Source: JBMFVE01 sp049966155
Lineage (GTDB): Bacteria > Bacteroidota > Ignavibacteria > Kryptoniales > JAKASW01
NCBI GenBank assembly: GCA_049966155.1
Contig: JBMFVE010000003.1
Span: 1-64,000, forward strand
Direction of reading: 5' to 3'
Length of the DNA: 64,000 nt
The notes beneath the pieces were generated by a model, which was not told where the DNA came from, did no database searches, and was given only the letters and a program-made list of their open reading frames with translations. This document shows, piece after piece, positions 1-7,768 of this stretch. The translations under genes were made by a program, and so were the position numbers. Each line of letters begins with the position of its first letter. Position 1 is the first letter of the stretch.

Positions 1-94
1 TTAATTTTTTTCTTGACATTGTCTTTTTTTTTCGTATAATGCCCATGGTAAGTTGAGGGTTAAGCGATGCTGGCAGAGGATATAAGAGGAGTTA
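1..94 (+). repeat. Direct repeat copy 1: promoter-leader cassette
   Basis: Positions 1-94 match 2097-2190 at 87 of 94 aligned bases, with no gaps and an offset of 2,096. The shared block holds a full promoter, an untranslated leader, a GAGGG ribosome binding site and the first codons of an ORF beginning MLAED(I/V)RGV. Similarity ends abruptly after that. The match runs to the first base of the window, so the repeat may extend upstream of it. Confidence 0.9.
13..40 (+). promoter_or_regulatory. Sigma-70-type promoter, copy 1
   Basis: TTGACA at 13-18 and TATAAT at 35-40 are separated by 16 bases; both hexamers match the consensus exactly. The spacer is a T-rich tract with nine T in a row. Transcription would start near base 47 and read into the small ORF at 67 and the propeller gene at 393. 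An identical core recurs at 2109-2136. Confidence 0.75.
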
Positions 95-279
95 ATAAGT
101 TAAGTATGAACTGGAGAGGAACTATTTTGGAGCACTGTAGAGCTTGCCTACTTATGCTACTAAACCTAGCAGATGCCAGGGGAATGCCACGTATTGTGCC
201 AGTGAGACTATCTGCTGGTGGGATGGGAATTATCACTGCTACACGGAAATTTATTTTTGGCTTTATAATGCTTAATTAA
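67..279 (+). CDS. Small ORF in the leader of the propeller gene
   Basis: This is a 70-residue open frame starting at an ATG preceded by GAGGG with 7-base spacing, just downstream of a consensus promoter, so translation is plausible. Its first ten codons (MLAEDIRGVN) match those of the ORF at 2163, which continues into a MauE-like transmembrane segment; after codon 10 the two differ completely. I do not recognise the remainder (residues 11-70). It has one weakly hydrophobic stretch around CRACLLMLLNL and no convincing domain. It could be a chimeric remnant of a small membrane protein, a leader peptide, or a non-functional frame kept open by the short distance. About 110 bases separate it from the propeller gene, which it may be transcribed with. 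Confidence 0.35.
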   Translation: MLAEDIRGVNKLSMNWRGTILEHCRACLLMLLNLADARGMPRIVPVRLSAGGMGIITATRKFIFGFIMLN

Positions 280-392
280 ACAGCCTTAACAATCACTGTT
301 CATTGTAGCATTGACTTTATTTAGCTGCCGATGACATGTGGTGTTTTTTAGCCATGTGGTATCCAGCAATATCAAAATGGAGAGAGTAAAAC

Positions 393-1484
393 ATGGATAA
401 AAGTTTTCAACTGATGATTGTTCTTGCAGTTGTTTCTGGGACGATTGCTGGACATCTTTTGTTGAATCAATCACCCAAGCTTGAAGTCATCTTTCCCGGC
501 AGAAGCGATTTCGCTAATGCATGCACTCAGAAATCTAAAGGAAGGACATGGAAAGAGGTCAGGCTTGATACGGTCGTATCGATTTCAAATTATGATGGAA
601 AGCCACTTTTGGAACCTTTGCGGGTGAAGGTGGGTCAAAATGACTATATCTACGTTCTGGATGTTTACGCACCGGGTGTCCTAAAATTCTCGCAGAGTGG
701 AAATTTTGTCCAACTGTATGGAAAAGGGAAAGGTGAAGGTCCGGGTGAGTTCGAACTGCCTCACGACTTCTCAGTTAACTCCAGTGGTGATGTATTTGTG
801 TGCGATCCTCGGACTGGTCTTGTCACAGTCTTCGATGTCAAAGGCAACGTGAAACTAACTGCTCGTACAAAGGGACTCCCAAGCTACGTTGTTGCTTTTA
901 ATGATGGCAGCTTCGTTATCGTACAGGACGGGATTGGACCTATGTTCCAGAAATATGACCCCAGGGGGAATTTTAACTCTGAGTTTGGTAACTTTTTAGA
1001 GAAACAGTCGACATATGCCATGCCACTGGATGCTCTGATTGCCTCCTCAGGTGAGGGCTTCTGTGGAGGATTTTTCTGGGCAGGTTTTATTTATTCATAC
1101 GATAAGACTGGTAATCAAAAATATCTTTGCGAAACAATCGATAAATATCCTCTGCCTAAGTTTGATATCACACAAACTCGCCAGGAGAATAAAATAACGA
1201 CTCATATTTCACCTTCTAAGGATGCTCCGCTTTCGGCATTGGATGTCAGTGTAGATGATAGCCTTCTTTATGTATTAGCGGCAGGTGCATCAAAAAAAGA
1301 AGGAGCAGTGGTTATGGATGCTTATAAAGCTTCCAGCGGAAAGTATCTTTACTCCTTCAAATTCAGGAAACTTCCCGGGACAGAAGGAATTCGTTCAACC
1401 GTCGTTCGCAGGGGTTACTTGTACACGTGCGAATATCTTCAAAACGGGGGTACGATTATTAGAAAATATAAGCTGACCTTTTAA
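393..1484 (+). CDS. Six-bladed beta-propeller (NHL-like) exported protein
   Basis: The 363-residue protein has an N-terminal hydrophobic segment (about residues 6-26) with no lipobox, so it is either a secreted protein or an inner-membrane-anchored periplasmic one. From about residue 55 it shows repeated blades of the NHL/6-bladed type. One blade contains YIYVLDVYAPGVLKFSQSG followed by GKGEGPGEFELPHD; the next has GDVFVCDPRTGLVTVFD. These proteins are common in Bacteroidota, usually as cell-surface or periplasmic binding modules of unknown ligand. The ATG at 393 follows GGAGA with suitable spacing. It ends in a natural-looking final strand (IIRKYKLTF). It is the only intact copy in a stretch littered with propeller fragments (1485-1971, 2471-2671). 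Family assignment is good; function unknown. Confidence 0.8.
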   Translation: MDKSFQLMIVLAVVSGTIAGHLLLNQSPKLEVIFPGRSDFANACTQKSKGRTWKEVRLDTVVSISNYDGKPLLEPLRVKVGQNDYIYVLDVYAPGVLKFSQSGNFVQLYGKGKGEGPGEFELPHDFSVNSSGDVFVCDPRTGLVTVFDVKGNVKLTARTKGLPSYVVAFNDGSFVIVQDGIGPMFQKYDPRGNFNSEFGNFLEKQSTYAMPLDALIASSGEGFCGGFFWAGFIYSYDKTGNQKYLCETIDKYPLPKFDITQTRQENKITTHISPSKDAPLSALDVSVDDSLLYVLAAGASKKEGAVVMDAYKASSGKYLYSFKFRKLPGTEGIRSTVVRRGYLYTCEYLQNGGTIIRKYKLTF

Positions 1485-1971
1485 AAATTAGATATTCTTA
1501 CCAGATATGATCAAAAAGGAAAACCTGTGTTAAGCATCGGTCCCCAAGGTATACCGAGCACTGGCAATTACGTGTCTGATCAGTGGTATATGATCTTCTG
1601 GATAGATATCTCACATCAAGGGGTAGTTGCACTGGCAAGTGCTGTAAAGAATGATGTACAGTTGTATAGTGCGCAAGGTCAGCTCATTGGAAGGTTTTCT
1701 GTCCCGGGTCTGCCATAGGTTCTTTCTCTACACCCCCTATGAACGTAATGTCGTTCTGGAGCAAACAAAAGGGGGGAATTTCGAAAGAGCTTACATCGAT
1801 CTTATCAGAACTGACGGGGAGGTGATTGTTAAAGGAGCTAAGATACTTTCAAAGGGCACTGTAGTATGATGCTATCAAAATACTGTTTTGGTGGTCAGGA
1901 ATGCATACATGACTGAGACCGGTAAGGTTATGCTGCTCAACCTACGATATTATACTTATTCTGGCCACTGA
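1485..1971 (+). pseudogene. Frameshifted propeller fragment
   Basis: Immediately after the stop codon of the intact propeller gene, and in its frame, lies an open stretch reading RYDQKGKPVLSIGPQG and later VQLYSAQGQLIGRFSVPG, a typical propeller blade edge. That frame closes at 1716-1718. The homology resumes in another frame with TPYERNVVLEQTKGGNFERA (to 1869), then in a third with LVVRNAYMTETGKVMLLNL, ending at the TGA at 1969-1971. The fragment therefore lacks a 5' end and carries at least two frame changes. It is a dead or silent propeller copy rather than a functional gene. Confidence 0.6.
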
Positions 1972-2096
1972 ACGCCTTGAGTGAAGATAGTTTCACGATA
2001 GGGTTAGAGAATTGGGCACTGTATAAAGGGGCAACCCGGACCGAGGCGGTGGCCAAAAATTAACCATAATTATCAACTTCGAATTAGTACACTTAC

Positions 2097-2190
2097 TTCA
2101 TTTTTTACTTGACATTGTCTTTTTTTTTCGTATAATACCCATGGTAAGTTGAGGGTTAAGAAATGCTGGCAGAGGATGTAAGAGGAGTCA
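2097..2190 (+). repeat. Direct repeat copy 2: promoter-leader cassette
   Basis: This is the second copy of the block at 1-94, with seven substitutions (aligned to copy-1 positions 3, 11, 41, 65, 66, 82 and 93) and no gaps. Both promoter hexamers, the nine-T tract, the GAGGG site and the start codon are conserved, which suggests selection on the block or a recent duplication. Confidence 0.9.
2109..2136 (+). promoter_or_regulatory. Sigma-70-type promoter, copy 2
   Basis: TTGACA at 2109-2114 and TATAAT at 2131-2136 have a 16-base spacer, identical in arrangement to copy 1. It would drive transcription through the degraded fragments at 2163-2671. Confidence 0.7.
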
Positions 2191-2502
2191 GTGGCGCAGG
2201 AATAAGGCTCAAAGGTATTATCATTAACTTTAGGATAGCGGTTAGAATAGTCCTTGGGTTCATGTTTATGGCAACCGGTGTATTTAAGATGTGGGATATA
2301 TACAGTCACCATGGCTTTGTACCTGGCACTGGTTCTTTTTCTTGCATCGTGGGTGTTCAATATGAAGCTTGATCTGCCGCACGGCAAGAGCCCTTTATCT
2401 CTGAAGGATATATCCATATCTGTTCCGATGGCGGCGGCTAAACAAAGTAGCTCTTGCCAGTTAATGCTTTGTGCGCAGGGTGACATTATTTTATGGGCTT
2501 GA
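2163..2502 (+). pseudogene. MauE/DoxX-like membrane protein remnant
   Basis: Starting at the cassette ATG, the frame reads MLAEDVRGV and then RIAVRIVLGFMFMATGVFKM, which resembles the first helix of MauE/DoxX-type membrane proteins (a hydrophobic helix closed by G-x-x-K). The frame is lost after about residue 50. In the next frame a hydrophobic stretch, MALYLALVLFLASWVFNMKL, followed by DLPHG resembles the last MauE helix and its DLPCGC-type tail, with the cysteines gone. The central helices are missing, so this looks like an internally deleted, frameshifted gene. The MauE assignment is an inference from short segments. Confidence 0.45.
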
Positions 2503-2671
2503 GCTCTACGATTCAAAAGGGAACTATCTTACAGAGATAACTTTGCCATCAATGTTAGGCCTTCCTGCAGCTGTTATGGGCGATAAACTATATTTTTCCC
2601 TCAAGTCGGAACACGGAGGGGGTCAGCGGTTGTCTAATCCGCTTTTTATAGCCTATAAACTGGCCAGGTAA
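2471..2671 (+). pseudogene. C-terminal fragment of a propeller gene
   Basis: The open frame contains LELYDSKGNYLTEITLPS and GLPAAVMGDKLYFSLKSE, which are propeller-type blade sequences, and ends NPLFIAYKLAR, comparable with the natural C-terminus of the intact copy (IIRKYKLTF). No 5' part is present; it begins where the MauE-like remnant ends. A weak trace resembling another propeller C-terminus (VTYMCECG) may lie near 2728-2751. It is most likely a truncated copy. Confidence 0.5.
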
Positions 2672-3060
2672 GCTTATGTCGTCCCGCATGGATTCACCAC
2701 AGGGTTCCTTAATTTCCGAGAAGTAGTTACGTACATGTGCGAATGTGGGTGGTCGATGGATCGTTACGCGGTATGATCGATATGTAGAACTCCTCGCCAT
2801 CAGTTCTGTGGCTGGGTTCGACTCTCTCTTTGTGTGCGTTTCTTTCTTCTGAATCCCGGATTTATCAAGGACACCCTTTGTCTCTGTCTGGGCTAGACTA
2901 AAGGGCTCCTCGGTTTGCTATACAACTTTAGCAGGGGAGCTCCTGTTATTGTAAGCACCCTATTGAACTTCTTTTTTGCGGCCTTTGCCTTAGGGCATAG
3001 GTGATCTCTCCTCAACCCATTCCTACCCTGGTAACGATCTCTCGACACATTTATTTTCGG
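2672..3060. other. Intergenic stretch, no convincing gene
   Basis: Apart from the weak propeller-like trace near 2728-2751, I see no gene, RNA or repeat here. It separates the decayed propeller locus from tetR. Confidence 0.5.
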
Positions 3061-3063
3061 AAC

Positions 3064-3119
3064 TTGATTGTATGCTTTTGCTGTTTTATATTTCGACGCA
3101 TTTACTTAAATAGTCGAAA
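3064..3119 (+). promoter_or_regulatory. tetR promoter with overlapping palindromic operator
   Basis: TTGATT (3064-3069) and TATATT (3087-3092) are spaced by 17 bases. Starting inside the -10 box is a palindrome: TTTCGAC (3091-3097) mirrors GTCGAAA (3113-3119), with an inner ATTTA/TAAAT pair (3100-3104, 3107-3111). The position over the start of transcription and the neighbouring TetR gene make it the likely autoregulatory operator, which would also control the efflux genes if they share this promoter. Confidence 0.6.
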
Positions 3120-3134
3120 GGTCAAGAGTGTAAA

Positions 3135-3752
3135 ATGACTGAACCTTTGTCAACAGAAAAAAGGGGCGTTATTTTAGATGCGGCCCGGAAGAGATTTGCA
3201 TATTACGGCTTCTCAAAAGTTACAATGGATGAAATAGCTGTAGACGCAGGGATGGGAAAGGCATCTCTTTATTATTACTTTCCAACAAAAGAAAGACTTT
3301 TTATTGAGGTCGTCCTGCAGGAAAAAAAACAGTTTCTTGAACAACTAAAAGCAATTGTAACGTCTGATTTGGATTCAGCGGACAAACTTCGGAACTATGT
3401 TAGAAAAAGGATTGAATACTTCCGGAATTTAGCTAATCTAAGAGCGCTTAGTTTTCAGCAGCCAAAAGAAATGAGGGAGTCGTTTCATGAGATGTATAAA
3501 GACTTCCAGGCTGAAGAACTTAAACTCATTCAGCAGTTAATCCAGGCCGGGAAAAGGGAGGGTGAATTTGCCGTTTCAAATCCACAGCGTACTGCAGAAA
3601 TAGTGCTGCGAGTTTTGCAAGGCATTCGATCATGGCTTCTCAATATTCACGGGAAACCAATTCTGCTTGATGAAGACTTTTACAGGGGGCTTGAGAAGGA
3701 TTCTCTTGATGCTCTGGAATTATTGTTGCACGGAATTATAAGAAAAAAATAA
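3135..3752 (+). CDS. TetR/AcrR family transcriptional regulator
   Basis: The 205-residue protein has the standard TetR layout. An N-terminal helix-turn-helix domain (about residues 8-55) contains AARKRFAYYGFSKVTMDEIA and ends in ASLYYYFPTKERLF, the hallmark recognition helix of the family. A helical ligand-binding and dimerisation domain follows. It probably represses the efflux operon starting 15 bases downstream and itself through the palindrome at 3091-3119, releasing DNA when it binds a substrate of the pump. The ligand cannot be predicted from sequence. Confidence 0.9.
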   Translation: MTEPLSTEKRGVILDAARKRFAYYGFSKVTMDEIAVDAGMGKASLYYYFPTKERLFIEVVLQEKKQFLEQLKAIVTSDLDSADKLRNYVRKRIEYFRNLANLRALSFQQPKEMRESFHEMYKDFQAEELKLIQQLIQAGKREGEFAVSNPQRTAEIVLRVLQGIRSWLLNIHGKPILLDEDFYRGLEKDSLDALELLLHGIIRKK

Positions 3753-3767
3753 ATACAGGAAATAAAT

Positions 3768-4778
3768 ATGGGAAAGGATTTAAAACCAAGAACTGGAATT
3801 CAAGATGAGGTTCTTAAAAAGGAAGCCAACATAGACAATGGAGAGGCAGATGCCGAAGATGTAGAATCAGTTCCGCTTTTTAAAAAGAAGCGTATTGTGC
3901 TTCCAATTCTCCTGCTGCTTTCAGCTGCAGCGATAGCGGGATATTACTGGTACATGAATATGCAGGATTTTGTATCAACAGACGACTCATATATTGACGC
4001 CAACAGCGTATCGATCAGCACAAAGATGCTTGGCAGAATCGTTTATCTCGGTACGGATGAGGGAGATACTGTAAAAGAAGGGCAGACCCTCGTCAGGCTT
4101 GATGACAGCGATCTTCGTGCGCAGAAGGCATCAGCAAAAGCACAACTGGAGCTCGCTCAGCGTGGCGTTCCGCTTGCTGAAGTCGATGTGAGTCGTGCAC
4201 AGGACGATTTCAATCGCGCTGAGGTTGAATATAAAGGTGGAGTTATAACAAAGGAACAATATGATCACGCCCAGAAGGCTCTGGAAGCAGCTCGAGCCGA
4301 GTTTGCTATAGCACTGTCCAAGGTAACAGCTGCTCGTTCGCAACTCGGAGTTATTGAGTCACAACTCTTAAATACTGTTGTAAACTCTCCAGTTAATGGT
4401 GTTGTGGCCAAGCGCTGGGTGCTTCCTGGAGATGTGGTGCAACCAGGCCAACCAATTTTCACAATTTACGATATGAAAAATATCTGGGTGACCGCAAACC
4501 TTGAAGAAACGAAACTTGGACATGTTAGAATCGGCGACCCGGTGGAGATAAATGTGGATGCTTACCCGGCCATTAAATTTCATGGAAGCGTATTTCAAAT
4601 AGGTAACTATACTGCTTCGGAGTTTTCCCTGATCCCACCCGATAATGCATCCGGGAATTTTACAAAAGTAACTCAACGCGTGCCAATAAAAGTCTCTATC
4701 AATGATCCTGTTAACACTACTGTTAAACCAGTCTTGCGCCCAGGAATGTCTGTAGAGATCTCCATAAAGGTGAAATAA
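3768..4778 (+). CDS. HlyD/EmrA-type efflux periplasmic adaptor
   Basis: The 336-residue adaptor subunit of a tripartite pump has a cytoplasmic N-terminus and one transmembrane helix (about residues 43-62). The first lipoyl half follows (GDTVKEGQTLVRLDDSDL), then a short coiled-coil hairpin (about residues 120-200), the second lipoyl half (VNSPVNGVVAKRWVLPGDVV) and a beta-barrel domain. This EmrA-like form, anchored by a helix rather than by lipid, usually partners with 14-helix MFS exporters, and such a gene starts 3 bases downstream. It bridges the inner-membrane exporter and TolC. Transcription is probably with tetR. Confidence 0.9.
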   Translation: MGKDLKPRTGIQDEVLKKEANIDNGEADAEDVESVPLFKKKRIVLPILLLLSAAAIAGYYWYMNMQDFVSTDDSYIDANSVSISTKMLGRIVYLGTDEGDTVKEGQTLVRLDDSDLRAQKASAKAQLELAQRGVPLAEVDVSRAQDDFNRAEVEYKGGVITKEQYDHAQKALEAARAEFAIALSKVTAARSQLGVIESQLLNTVVNSPVNGVVAKRWVLPGDVVQPGQPIFTIYDMKNIWVTANLEETKLGHVRIGDPVEINVDAYPAIKFHGSVFQIGNYTASEFSLIPPDNASGNFTKVTQRVPIKVSINDPVNTTVKPVLRPGMSVEISIKVK

Positions 4779-4781
4779 ACC

Positions 4782-6413
4782 ATGGCGGACTCGGAAAAGA
4801 AATCATTGCGGGGCTCAGCGATAAGCTCGGTTCCTTCGCTTCATCATGAGCATCCGTCTTACAAGTGGTGGGTACTTGCAAATGTCATGATAGGAACATT
4901 TATGGCTGTTCTCGATGCAACTATTGTTGACGTTTCACTTGCAAAAATTATGGCCACTTTTGGCATTACTGTTGACACGGTGAAATGGGTAGCAACTGCA
5001 TATCTCCTTGTATTTGCTGTGATGCTTCCAACCTCAGGCTGGATTGCCGACCATTTTGGCTATAAGAGGACTTACAGCATAGCTCTAAGCCTCTTTACAC
5101 TTGGTTCACTCCTCTGCTCGGTGTCGTGGAATGAAACCGTCCTCATATTGTTCCGTGTGATTCAAGGTGCAGGAGCGGGACTTATGATGCCCGTTGGCAT
5201 GGCGATCGTTACCAGAGAATTTCCTCCGGACAAACGTGGACTCGCACTGGGATTTTGGTCAATAGCTGCCGCAGCATCCGTTTCCCTCGGACCTACTCTT
5301 GGCGGCTATTTAATCGATAACTTTGCATGGCATTCCATTTTTGATGTGAATGTGCCGGTGGGTATTGTTGGGGTCTTTGCAACATTTATTATCCAGCGTG
5401 AGTATAAAACTGAGATAACACGGAAGTTCGACATAGCTGGATTCATATCAGCTGCTCTCTTTTTAACTTCTCTTTTAATTGCCTTATCAGATGGGAATGC
5501 GTCGTGGAATACCGGAGGATGGACATCCCCATTTATTGTGACCTGCTTTACTCTGGCATTTATCGGGTTTGTTGCCTTTCTTTTAATTGAACTGAACACA
5601 ACGCACCCTCTGATTGACCTCAGTTTGTTAAAGAACTTCAACTTTGCAATGGCTAACTTAGTCCTTTTTATTTTTGGCATGGGTATGTTTGGCAGTACAT
5701 TTTTGCTCCCGCTTTATCTTCAAAATGGACTCGGTTATACCGCGTTTCAAGCCGGCTCCCTTTTTCTGCCTATAGGCTTGCTGCAGGGTACGATGGCTCC
5801 TCTGGCTGGAACACTGGCAGACAGGATTAATCCAAAGATACCTGCTTTGTTTGGAATTGTGCTTCTGTCGGCAAGCCTGTTTGTAAACCGTTACCTGTCA
5901 TTGTATTCAATGACATCTTCAATTAGGGTCTCACTTTATCTCCGTGGATTGGGTATGGGTTTCATATTTACACCACTCAGTGCAATGGCACTTTCAGAAA
6001 TTCCTAGAGAGAGAATGGCGCAGGCATCAGGCCTTTTTAACGTTCTTAGGCAAATAGGCGGCAGCTTTGGGGTTGCAATTATGGGAACGCTGCTTACAAA
6101 TAGAACTATCTTTCACAATACAACTTACGGACAGGTTGTAAACGTCTACTCACCCACAACACAAAACGTTCTTCGTAACCTGGGACAGTTTGCACGTCAG
6201 ACAACTGGCGGCACGATAGCTATCGCCAGTTCTCGCGCACAGGCTCTAATTGGCTATTACATCAGCAAGCAAGCTTTTGTATCAGCCGTGGACGATGACT
6301 TCTTTATAGCTGCTGCAATAACCTTTTTGACAGTCGTTCCGATATTTTTATTGCGATATAAGAAGAAGAGAGCCTACAGGGCCAAAGGACAAAAAATTGT
6401 TTCAATCGAATAG
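4782..6413 (+). CDS. EmrB/QacA-type MFS drug exporter (DHA2, 14 TM)
   Basis: The 543-residue inner-membrane transporter has about 14 hydrophobic helices. Helix 1 carries the DHA2 signature LDATIVDVSLAKI. The loop between helices 2 and 3 has the MFS motif A-like DHFGYKRTY. Motif C in helix 5 is GPTLGGYLID. The family exports lipophilic drugs, dyes or bile salts in exchange for protons. Its neighbours (HlyD adaptor 3 bases upstream, TolC 34 bases downstream) complete a tripartite pump spanning both membranes. The cytosolic C-terminus is short and basic. The ATG at 4782 is the natural start. Confidence 0.93.
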   Translation: MADSEKKSLRGSAISSVPSLHHEHPSYKWWVLANVMIGTFMAVLDATIVDVSLAKIMATFGITVDTVKWVATAYLLVFAVMLPTSGWIADHFGYKRTYSIALSLFTLGSLLCSVSWNETVLILFRVIQGAGAGLMMPVGMAIVTREFPPDKRGLALGFWSIAAAASVSLGPTLGGYLIDNFAWHSIFDVNVPVGIVGVFATFIIQREYKTEITRKFDIAGFISAALFLTSLLIALSDGNASWNTGGWTSPFIVTCFTLAFIGFVAFLLIELNTTHPLIDLSLLKNFNFAMANLVLFIFGMGMFGSTFLLPLYLQNGLGYTAFQAGSLFLPIGLLQGTMAPLAGTLADRINPKIPALFGIVLLSASLFVNRYLSLYSMTSSIRVSLYLRGLGMGFIFTPLSAMALSEIPRERMAQASGLFNVLRQIGGSFGVAIMGTLLTNRTIFHNTTYGQVVNVYSPTTQNVLRNLGQFARQTTGGTIAIASSRAQALIGYYISKQAFVSAVDDDFFIAAAITFLTVVPIFLLRYKKKRAYRAKGQKIVSIE

Positions 6414-6447
6414 TAAAGAAGGGAAATAAACAAAATTTAGGTTTGAC

Positions 6448-7761
6448 ATGATGAAATCAAATCTCATTTTTATATTACAGGTATTAATTCTTGGAACAAC
6501 AGCTGCGGGCATTGCTCAGGCAAACTACCCTGATTCTTTGACAGTATCGGATGCTGTGCGCATTGCGCTGACCTCGAACCCTGCGCTTAAGGAGGGAGTT
6601 CATGAAATTGCTGCATCAGAGGCCAGAGTAGAGCAAAGCAAGAGCTCTTTATATCCAAACGCTGTTGTAACGTTAAACTACGCACATCTGGGTCCAGTTG
6701 CACAGCTTGGATTCCCTGGTTTTGGAACATTTAAGTTGTTTCCTTCAGACAATTATGATGAGCATATTGGGGCAAATGCCACCATATTTGATTTTGAAAG
6801 GCGCCACAAGAGCATTCAGCTTGCTCAGACACAGGTGCAGAGTACTGTGGACAGGCTTGATTTGATGAAACAAGATCTGTCATACCAAACCGTTCAAACA
6901 TTTTACACTATTTTGTTTTTGGAAAAGAGTATACAGGTTCAGAAGGATGAGATAGCCACACTCAGGCAACATCTTTTAATGACAAAGAAGAAAGTCGAGG
7001 CAGGGACCGGTACAGATTTTGATGTCCTCACCACACAGGTCAGGGTTGCTGCTGCAGTAGACAAAAGAATCAGTCTTGAGAACTCACTTATAAATGCTCA
7101 AACTCAACTTAGGAGGTTGTTGAATTTTCCAGCAAATATTCCACTAAAACTTATTGGCGATTTTACTGAGTCTCCAATATCTCTGAACATGGATTCCCTA
7201 TTAAACGTAGCGCTTCAAAATCGCGTCGAATTAAAGATGGCAGACGACCAAATCAAGATAGCGAAGGCGCAGTATAGTGTTGCATCCGTGGTAAATAACC
7301 CATCGGTAAATTTCTCTGTTTCGTATGGATTTAAGAATGGTTATGAGCCCAATATAAATGCATGGCGGGGAAATTATGTGGCTGCACTCCAGGTTCAAAT
7401 CCCACTTTTTGATGGTTACAGGGAAAATAGCATGAAGGAAGAAGCTTCAGCAACTATAAGAGCAGCTGAATCTCACAGGGAGGATATTATAGAAAAAATA
7501 AAATCCGATGTGCAAATGGCTGTTACCGATCTCCAATCAAACATGGAGAAGCTTCAAACAACAGATATAACTATTCAACAAGCCGAATCTGCCCTTCAAT
7601 TGGCAAGACTGCGATACCAGGCCGGGACTGTGACAAATCTTGATTTGCTGGACTCAGAAACTGCGTTGGCAGAGGCAAAGCTGATGCAACTTGAAGCACT
7701 ATACAGGTTTGTAATGAGCCGATATGAACTCAAACATGCATTGGGGTTAAGGGAATGGTGA
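6448..7761 (+). CDS. TolC-family outer membrane efflux protein
   Basis: The 437-residue protein has a signal peptide (about residues 1-24, ending IAQA) and two homologous halves of long alpha-hairpins. Recurrent family features include SDAVRIALTSNPALKEG near the N-terminus, VEAGTGTDFDVL in the first half and YQAGTVTNLDLLDSETALAEA in the second. TolC proteins form a trimeric channel through the outer membrane and periplasm. It is the last component of the tetR-hlyD-emrB-tolC operon; the glycosyltransferase starts 7 bases later. The start is one of two adjacent ATG codons, at 6448 or 6451. Confidence 0.93.
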   Translation: MMKSNLIFILQVLILGTTAAGIAQANYPDSLTVSDAVRIALTSNPALKEGVHEIAASEARVEQSKSSLYPNAVVTLNYAHLGPVAQLGFPGFGTFKLFPSDNYDEHIGANATIFDFERRHKSIQLAQTQVQSTVDRLDLMKQDLSYQTVQTFYTILFLEKSIQVQKDEIATLRQHLLMTKKKVEAGTGTDFDVLTTQVRVAAAVDKRISLENSLINAQTQLRRLLNFPANIPLKLIGDFTESPISLNMDSLLNVALQNRVELKMADDQIKIAKAQYSVASVVNNPSVNFSVSYGFKNGYEPNINAWRGNYVAALQVQIPLFDGYRENSMKEEASATIRAAESHREDIIEKIKSDVQMAVTDLQSNMEKLQTTDITIQQAESALQLARLRYQAGTVTNLDLLDSETALAEAKLMQLEALYRFVMSRYELKHALGLREW

Positions 7762-7768
7762 GTGGTGG

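Noticed and set aside
2073..2516. A 147-codon minus-strand frame across the MauE-like remnant
   Set aside because: It runs antisense through the duplicated promoter and remnants, with no domain or start signal.
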